DNA from: Hyalella azteca
Lineage: Eukaryota > Arthropoda > Malacostraca > Amphipoda > Hyalellidae
Assembly: GCF_000764305.2 (NCBI RefSeq)
Contig: NW_025941703.1
Span: 1-64,000, forward strand
Length of the DNA: 64,000 nt
Direction: 5' to 3'
The notes beneath the pieces are model-generated. The model saw nothing but the letters and a program-made list of their open reading frames with translations, did no database searches and had not been told where the DNA came from. Below, piece by piece: positions 50,801 to 59,800 of this stretch. Every line of letters begins with the position of its first letter. Within the stretch, counting starts at the first letter, position 1. Both the position numbers and the translations under genes were made by a program.

Positions 50801-53800
50801 GTCTTAAAATCTCGGTGAACATTTCTCGCACAAAATGATGTTAATTTGAACCCTTATCAGCGAATAATTTTTTTATGGCTAAAGACCCTGAAATGCAGCG
50901 ATGAAATTTTGGGAAAAATATGAGAAAATTGCATACGGAGAAAGATTTTGTGATTAAAATGTACTAACTTAAAAATAACTTTAGGAAAAAGTTTTGTAAT
51001 CAATTAAATCAATAATATTATCTGAAAATTGAATACACTGTGAAACAATATCTTTGGCGACTTCACTTCTCGAATTGACATAATAGAGAATTAATTTTTT
51101 TAATTTATTCGCCTAGAAAAAGATTTGTAGCAAAATTTGATGATTATTCAAATTTTTATAATGAATGCATCATGTTTAATTATTCACAAATTTAACAATG
51201 CCAAATTTGTTGATGCAAATTTAAGAAAAAAGTTTCGGTGTTGCAGCGACATCAAATATAGAGATTTGTCAAAGTGTCGGGGCTGGTTTCATGCTATCCT
51301 CTATGCAAACCAGGGTATAAATTTTGCTGCAAAAGCGAAAAAAACACGAAGCCTTTATAAATGACACAACACATATTGTGGCAATATGCTGAGCCCATAG
51401 GATTAAATTTAATAAACAGTTACAGAAAAGGGAAGGCTCTGTTGGTCATCATATTGTAAGTTCGTGAGTGCGCTATACTGTTCATTTTTTCAAGCAAAGC
51501 AGTTACGCGAGGTTGTTTCATGTATGTTTAACAATAGTTTATTTCACTTAACTTACTTGTACTTCTCAGCTATAGTCATAAGTTGCTAATTAGTTGCTGC
51601 TCATCATTAAAGATTGATTTACGATTTCGTCGGGATTTATTTAGGATTAGAGATTTTTAGGATTTTTATTTCGTTAATGTTGTCATTTTTTCATTTACAT
51701 CATGTTTTATCATATTGAAAAACCGGTAAAAGCCTTCACTAAAATACATAATTTTTTCGATGGCTGCTTTGAGCAGTCACGGTTGAGCCGTGTCACAAGA
51801 GAGACGTGCGTGCTGCGCGGGCTCACAGCTTGCCTTTTCACTATGCGGTTGAACTGTATTAACGCATTTTGTATTGAAGCGTCTCTCTCACTGAAAAGAC
51901 TTGAAATGAAGTCAGTGAAAGAGAATACAAACAAAGAGTGGAAGCGAGTAAAATGCGGTTCTCTGCTTTTCATGCTGAAAACGAGGGTGAAGCTAGTGAG
52001 TGAGAGCACACTGTAACGAAGATAGGCGAAAAGTGCCTACTCTCTCTAACCGAGCTCCGTCAACTTCACCCTTGCCCTTCCGTCTACCACCATACGCTGC
52101 CCGCCGTCTAAGGACCTTTATCCTGCCCGTCACCCTTTCTACCCCTATGTCGCGATTCCTTCATTCCCTCAGCCCATCCCTCTTCCCTCACTCAACTGTT
52201 ACTCTGGAGTCATAATTTTTGACGAAACTTTAACTCTACTCAAGTTAATTCAGTTTTAAAATTGTGTGTTCTCCGTGCTTTGTAGTTTTAATTTCCAATT
52301 CTGTTTTACATGGAATTTAACTTCAACTCTACTCAATTCAATTCAGTTTTAAACTTGTGTTTTCCTCCGGGCATTGTACGATGGCTGGACAGAGAATAAA
52401 AAGGTAGTCGAAAAGCCCTCGAGTTCTGCTAGACAAAAGGCTAAATTTAAATCAGCTAAGTTAGAGATGAGAGTTTGCAAACACTGCAAAGAGATATCTG
52501 TGAGCGAGACAGATCAGACGGTCATCTGTGAACGCTACGAAGACTTCATTTGTATCAGCTGTTCGAAGTTGAGCTCTGACGAATACTTGCTTCTCCAGAA
52601 AACTAAATTACTTCATTGGTTTTGTCGTGACTGCGAAGAACCGACTCTTGGTATTCGAAAAAGCGAAAAGCCGGTGTAAGAGCAAGGCAATGAGACGAAA
52701 TCGCTGAATGATGTAGTAAACGCCTAGAGTGAGATGGTGCGCTCGCTGAGTGAAAAATTGAGCTCGCTGTGCAATGAGCTGACTGAAGTGAAGGCTCAGC
52801 TGAAAAATACGGAAAATTTTGAGGTAAAGACTCAGAGAGGTAATTTATCCGAAGTTGCTAGCGAAAGCTCCCGCGAGTTACTGGACAGACGACGTTGGAA
52901 GTCCAACTTGGTTTGCTTTGGTTTGGAGTTCCCGAGAATTCAGCATCTGATGCGATGGACCGAGTGATGGTTGATACTGAAATTATTGCAGAATGATGTA
53001 GCAAGGCACTCAGCACGCCGTTTGATATTACATCGTGCAAGAGGCTACGCTCGAAGGATGCTGCTGCCAACGCCTGCAGACCTTTGTTGGTAACTGTAAA
53101 GGATCCTAGAAAGGTTGGAAACGTGATGAAGGCAACGAGAAAGCTTGGAGAATCTCTTGAGTACAACTCCGTTTTTGTGAATGATTTCACCCCTTTAGAG
53201 CAAGAAATGGCAAGAAATGGCAGGAGATAATCAGGCGGAAAGCACGGAAAATCAGGTAAACCACTCCCGCAATGTCAAAACAACACCGGACGCACACGAT
53301 CAGTTATAGCGGTGCTGGAAGACAAGTAAACAGTAGAAGTCATGTCCACAGTTCCTGACCTGTAAGTAATGTAAGAAGGAACCGCATAAATCAAAGTGAA
53401 AGTCCACAAAAAGTTTTAAAAATTTTTTACACGAACTCGGCTTCCGTTTTGAACAAAAAATTGAACTGTTAACTGTGATCGAAAGGAGTGTATAGACATT
53501 ATTTGTATTACAGAAACACTCACTAAAAATCACCGGGGGGAAAATTGTACCTGTTGAATTTCGGTTGCCAGGTTTCGATTGTTTTCATAACTTAAATGAA
53601 GAGCAGTGCAGTAGAGGTGCAGCTTTGTGGGTTAGAACCTCGTATGGGGCCCAGCAAGTTAAGTTATTTGCAGAGCATCAATCAGCTAGAGAATCAGTGT
53701 GGTACGAACTTACTTTAAATGGCAAGGATAGCCTCCTCATAGTGGTCGTTCATAGATCACCTAACAGCTCCTCTGAAACAATAAAGTACTAAACAGCCTT

Positions 53801-56800
53801 CAACCGAGCATGACTTTCAGCAGGTCGCATACATTGATGGTTGGCGACTTTAACCATCCAGAAATAGACTGGGCAGATGAATCTTCTCCAAGAGATGGGA
53901 ACCACCCAGCATCCCTGTTCTTGGAGTCTGTGCGAGACTCATTTTTAATCCGGAACATCACCAAAGCCAACCCATTTTAGGGGTAAACAAACCCCAAATA
54001 TTCTAGATCTTATGTTTACTAGTGAAGAATCAATGATAGATGAGATTCGCCACGAGGCTCCGTTGGGCAAAAGCCACCACCAATCATTGATTTTTCAGTA
54101 TTAAGTGCTGTGCAGAAAAGACGCTTCGGAAACGTGAACGTTTGAACTTTGCGAAAGGCGACTATGATACACTCCGTGAAGCGGTGAATGCGGCGAATAT
54201 TTCGGACGGTATTAACACGTTGACTACGATTGCTTCATCTTGTACTATTATTTAATTTTGGTGCTATTTTTAAGTCGGTTGTCAGACGATCATTTTTTTC
54301 GGACAAATTCCGTGATTTAGTTTTTCTCAATTGCGTTGGCCGGCTAAAATTTATGATAGGGGTACTTTCTAATTAAATTTTAAATACTGCAAAAAGAAAA
54401 TAAATGGAATTTTTATAGCGGAACCTACAAATAAACTAGTATACATTGAATTATCGGCCTTTTTTGGCCTTTTTTGTTCTCGGATTTGGCCGATTTTAGG
54501 CAACCTGAATTATGTACCACTACCTCCTGGAGAAATACATTTCGTGGTACGCATACATGCAGTATGTACCAATACGTAGTCAATGTGTTAAGGACATGAA
54601 TGTGGCAGATTCATGGTCATTTCTGTAAGACACGGTTATGTCTGCAGTTGATGCCTGTGTACCCAAGATTACGTTTGGAGGAGTCAAAAAGTCCCAGTGG
54701 ATGAACAGTACAGTTAAAGATAATGTCCAAGAAAGAAGCCTACAAGCGTTATTTACGAACTCGCAGCGATTCTGATTATAACCTTTATACAAGAGCTCGA
54801 AATCAAGCCCTAAAAGTCTGTCGCACTGCAGTCAAAAACTTCGAAAAATATTGCTAAAAAGGCAAAAAAGAATCCGAAAGCCATCTTTTCATACGCTAGT
54901 TGGAAGTGTAAGTCAAAGGACGATATATCTGATTTGAAAGTAGACCAACGAAAGATTTCCTCTGATGAGGGCAAGGCTGACGTTCTTAATCAGTTCTTCA
55001 GCAGTGTGTTCACAGATGAGGACTTTAACAGTATTCCAGATATTGAGGAGCGCCCAACCGGCTCGAAGTTAACAGGCTTTGAAATACACGAAGAAGAGGT
55101 TCTCAAGCGCCTGGTAGCTCTAAATCTCAACAAGTCATGTGGACCAGAATGCTTCCATCCCAGATTGCTCAAAGAATTAGCAACCGTTCTGGCCGGCCCA
55201 TTGACAGTATTCCTTCAAAAAACCTTGAACGAAGGAACTTTGCCGTCCTACTGGAAAGAAGCTCAAGTAACACCATTGTTCAAAAAAGGTGACATAAGCT
55301 GCCCCGGCAATTATCGCCCTGTCAGTCTGACAAGTGTTGTTTGTAAAGTCTGACAAGTGTTGTTTGTAAGCTAATGGAATCTGTTGTGAGGGATAGTATT
55401 ATCGCTTACTTGACTGTTCACCATCTCCTATCAGATTGTCAACATGGTTTCATTGCCGGTAGATCCTGCACCACTAACATATTATCTACGTTGAACGATT
55501 GGACTTGCCTGCTGGACGAAAGGGAGCCAGTGGATGCATTGTACCTCGATTTTGCCAAATCATTTGACAGTGTTCCGCATGAGCGGCTGTTACGTAAAGT
55601 GAAGTCTTTGGAAATTGAGGGAAACGTACTCCAATGGATCAGAGATTTTCTAGTAGGTAGACGTCAACGTGTCAGTATTAACGGAACCGTATCAGACTGG
55701 GCATCAGTGCGCAGTGGCGTACCACAAGGAAGCGTTCTTGGGCCTATTTTGTTCGTTGCTTTTATAAACGATCTGCCAGAAGCAGTGTCCAGCGTGTGCT
55801 CCATGTATGCCGACGACACAAAAATTTATATTACAGTGAACGATGCGTCAAATAAAGTGCAATTGCACGATGATCTTGACAGTTTAGTAAACTGGGCTGA
55901 TACGTGGCAGCTGCAGTGTAATGCTGACAAGTGCAAAGTACTTCACCTCGGAAAGAACAATGAACAGCAAGATTACAGTATGAGAAGACATGGTTGCAAC
56001 GAGAGTGTAATGATTGAAAAGTCAAGTATGGAAAAATATCTCGGAGTTGATGTCGACAAGGAGCTGAAATTTTCTAAGCATGTAGAAACGCGAGCTAACA
56101 CATCCAACAAACTTCTTGGACTAACCAGACGCTCATACGAGTTCCTAGATGCAGAAGCGATGAAGAAGTTGTTTGTCGCTGTCATTCCAAACGTTGTTCA
56201 AAGACGTGCAACAAGTATAATTCCAGGTTTGAAATGCAAGTCCTATGAAGAAAGATTAAAGGTTATGAAGCTTCCAAGCCTCAGTTATCGACGTCTGCGT
56301 GGGGTCCTCATTGAGGTACACAAGTATACTCATGGTTTGTACAAGGTCCCCCGAAGGATTACTAGAATTCGAAACAAGAACCAACACCAGGGGCCACGAC
56401 TATAAACTAAAAAACTGCGCTGCAACTTCTACACGCGATAAAATTTCTTCTCGCTTCGAATGACCGACATGTGGAACAGCCTCCCCGATTACATAGTTGG
56501 CGCTCCAAGTATGAACGCTTTCAAGAACAGACTAGATAAAGCTATGGAAAAAATATATGTTCAGACTTGAAATGCCTAGCACCATATCGAACCCAGTGGA
56601 AGTCTAGTAGCTATTTCAAACTATAGTCAGCCCTGAAAAGATCCGGTCAAATGACACGATTTTAGATCTTCTGTGAACAAGGCACGAAAAGTAAAAGAAT
56701 CGGCGACAGGCCACATCAGGCCTACACTTCAGCGCCGACATCACTATGTTATAATGCGACGGGATGTGGAAACTAACTATCGCAGGAGAGGACATGACTG

Positions 56801-59800
56801 TAAAAAAATATCATTTTCCCCGCAAGGAAGTCGGCTGTTACACGGATTTGTTAATGACAAGCTCTTCGATTTATATAGAGACCACAATGAAGTTAATTAA
56901 GGAAAAGTGAAAAAAGGAGCTATTCAATATAGACCAAGGTGCAAGTTACTGGACTTGGCGGGCCGTCTTTTTGAGCGATGCTACCCTTCGAAGAACATCA
57001 CTAAAAGATGAAACTTTTGCAAGGGTTCAGTGAGTTGGCTACGAAGCGAGTCAAGAACTTAGTGAAATCCCTGATAATGGCTTGCAAGATCACAGAAGAA
57101 CCCATTAAGTGAAGCATGCCACAGAAGTGTGCCTGCCGTTATGACTCGGGCCGATAGGAGTCATGCCACGGATGTGCAGTGGGTACAAAGAAAATTCAAA
57201 AATGGGTGTCTCTCAAGGGTTGAAACTGAATGAAAAAACAAAGTACTATATCTAATTGATTTGTTTCTGTTAATAATATACGTTTAAAAATTACTGCTTA
57301 AAGACAACACTTCTAAAGAATCCAGTGTCTCCAATGTTATAGATGTACAATAAATTTCTCATTTTATTTTCGAACATTAAATTTTTCTTTTTTAGTTTTT
57401 TAATACATAAATTTTTTCTTCAGAATTATTTATTCTGATATTCGATTCATGCATTGTCTCTAACTATACGCAAGTGTGTAAAATTTCAGATCGATAGGAT
57501 AAGTAGAAGTGTGTTAAATTTAAATTATAAGATTTGTAGCAGACAGACAGACAAGAAGTGAAGGTAAAGAGAAGTCTTGTAATAATAATAATATTATTAT
57601 GCGTTTGAAAATTACTTTTTAAAGAAAACACTTCTAAAGAATACAGTGTCTCTCATGTTACATACCTACAATGAATTTCTAATTTTATTTCCATATATTA
57701 ATAAAAATTAATTTTTGATTTTTTTAATAATAATATATGAAAAAAATTCAAAATTATTTATTCCGTCAATTGATTCATGCCTTGTCTTCAACTTTGCACA
57801 AGTGTGCAACAGATTGATTGGACAGGCACAAGTGCGTTGAATATTGATTTTAAGATTTGTAGAAGAAAAAATTATTTTTTCAAATTTTCAAATCACAAAA
57901 AAAAAATTTTTAATCATAAAATTACATATTCTGTTATTTGATTCATGCATTGTCTTCAACTTTACGCAAGAGTGCCAAATTTTAGATCAATTGGACAGGT
58001 AGAAGTGTGTTAAATATTGAATATAAGATTTGTAGCAATCAGACAAACAACAGGCAAGAAATGAAGTTAAAGAGAAGTCTTGTAATAATAATAATATACG
58101 TTTAAAAATTACTTTTCAAAGACAACACTTCCAAAGAATCCAGTGTTTTCAATCTTACAGGTGTACAATGAATTTCTCATTAAATTTTCGAATATTAAAA
58201 AAATTAAATTTTCAATTTTTTAATATATATAAATTTTTTATAATGTATAATTTTTTACAAAATTATTTATTCTATTAATTGATTCATGCATTGCCTCTGA
58301 CTTCACACAAGTGTGCAAAATTTCAGATCAATTAGACAAGTAGAAGTGTGTCAAATATTATAAGATTTGTAGCTGACAAAATTATTTTTTCACTTTTTTA
58401 ATATTGCATTTTTTTATTATTTTTAAAATCATTTATTTTGAAATTTGATTCATGCATTATCTCCAACTTTACACAAGTATGCTAAATTTCAGATCGATAG
58501 GATAAGTAGAAGTGCATTAAATTTGGATTACAAGATTTGTAGCAGACAGACAAACAAACAAACAAACAAACAACCAAACAAACAAACAGAGAAGAAGTGA
58601 AGTTAAAGAGAAGTGTTGTAATAATAAAAAGGGCAGATCTTCGTGTAAAAATCGTCTGGACATACACTGGTGAATTATGGTATCCATAATACATCTCCGT
58701 ACTATTATTTAGAGGTGAAGCATTCGACAGTCTAGAGGTCTCACGCACCCTATTTATGTGAAATGGTTGCGTTAAATTTTACTCGATGCTCGGCCACGAT
58801 GAACACGAGCGTTACCGCTGCTGAGGATTACCTTAACATTTTTTGTAAATTTTTATTATCTAAAATATGCCTCGACCGTCAAGCGAGCCAACACCAATGC
58901 AGAAGGGAAATGCAGACGTAAGCAGGCGATGATGTTTTGATGCAACTTCTTTTAGCAAACGAGCTCCAAGCCATGAGAGGTAAAGTCAAGATAAAATAAA
59001 GAGGGGAATGTCGAGACAATGTAAAACCCGCTTGAAAGTGTCTACCGTTCCGCTACAGGATCGAAACATCCAAAATATCGTCAGCCGCGTCAAATGAACT
59101 AACTACCTGAGAGAGGACATTTCATCCGTGATATTGATAACGGCTTCGATGTATCGAAAAAAACTTAAAAAAAATTCTTACTTAGAAAATTAATATTGGC
59201 TATGAAACCGAACTAATTGTTTTGCAAGGAGGCGGCTTTTATCATACATTGATCGATTTTAATCGATTTATTGGTGTTTTGTAGTTATCCAAATTAATAA
59301 AGCCAAATAAAAAATGCGTCCGATCCACGAGTCAACGGTGAAATCTATTAGTTCTTACATTTTAGGTCGAATTGGAAGCCAATAGGCGTACTGAAATGTC
59401 ATGCAGGAGCCTTGAATTCCCCGTAGTCGTACCCAAAAGGTTTTTGTTTAGGGGAGAAGTTCATTGGTTGAGAGGGATCGATCGCTTGGTGTGCATATCG
59501 ACAGCCGCGAGAATGCGACCCGTCTCACTGGGAAAAGATTCATCTGTCTAAGCGTAGCGAGTAGGGTAGAAAAATTCGAATAAGAACATAACAAAGAGGG
59601 GAAAGTGAGAATAGTAATAAACTAAAGAGAATTTGGATACTGAAACACGAGCAAAATTCGAGCTCAACGAAAAAATGGGAATGAACGCGAGAGAGTTATA
59701 AAATTTAATCAATTGATTTCTGGTCGTGATGTACGAAACGACAATAGATCAAAATAATCCAAAAATTCATATGAACTGATAATTTATATTGGTATCAACC

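Larger units (their letters stand above)
53300..56570 (+). pseudogene. CR1-like ORF2: endonuclease and reverse transcriptase
   Basis: Endonuclease motifs IICITETL, RLPGFDCFHN and VGDFNHPEIDW are seen between 53480 and 53870. The RT shows CGPE...HPRLLKEL, WKEAQVTPLFKKGD, NYRPVSLTS, LYLDFAKSFDSVPHERLL, SGVPQGSVLGPILFVAFIND and the catalytic YADD at about 55807. The end reads MWNSLPDYIVGAPSMNAFKN and stops at 56568-56570. Damage includes stop codons in the endonuclease, a 372-bp MITE at 54216, a 23-bp tandem duplication at 55325-55370 that shifts frame inside the RT, and a shift near 56400. Confidence 0.85.
51760..56660 (+). mobile_element. CR1-like non-LTR retrotransposon, decayed
   Basis: A long GC-richer 5' UTR, with a 93-bp internal duplication of AACTCTACTCAA...TTCAGTTTTAAA at 52231 and 52324, precedes an ORF1 with a PHD-like finger. 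An ORF2 with endonuclease and RT of CR1 type follows, then a short 3' UTR. All frames carry several lesions. The left edge is uncertain: clear element sequence begins by 52030 and may start near 51760. It lies in sense-opposite orientation in the 21.6-kb intron of the M13 gene. Confidence 0.8.

Noticed and set aside
51702..52016. 104-codon plus-strand frame with a mirrored 99-codon frame
   Set aside because: It probably lies in the 5' UTR of the CR1-like element, and no domain was recognised.
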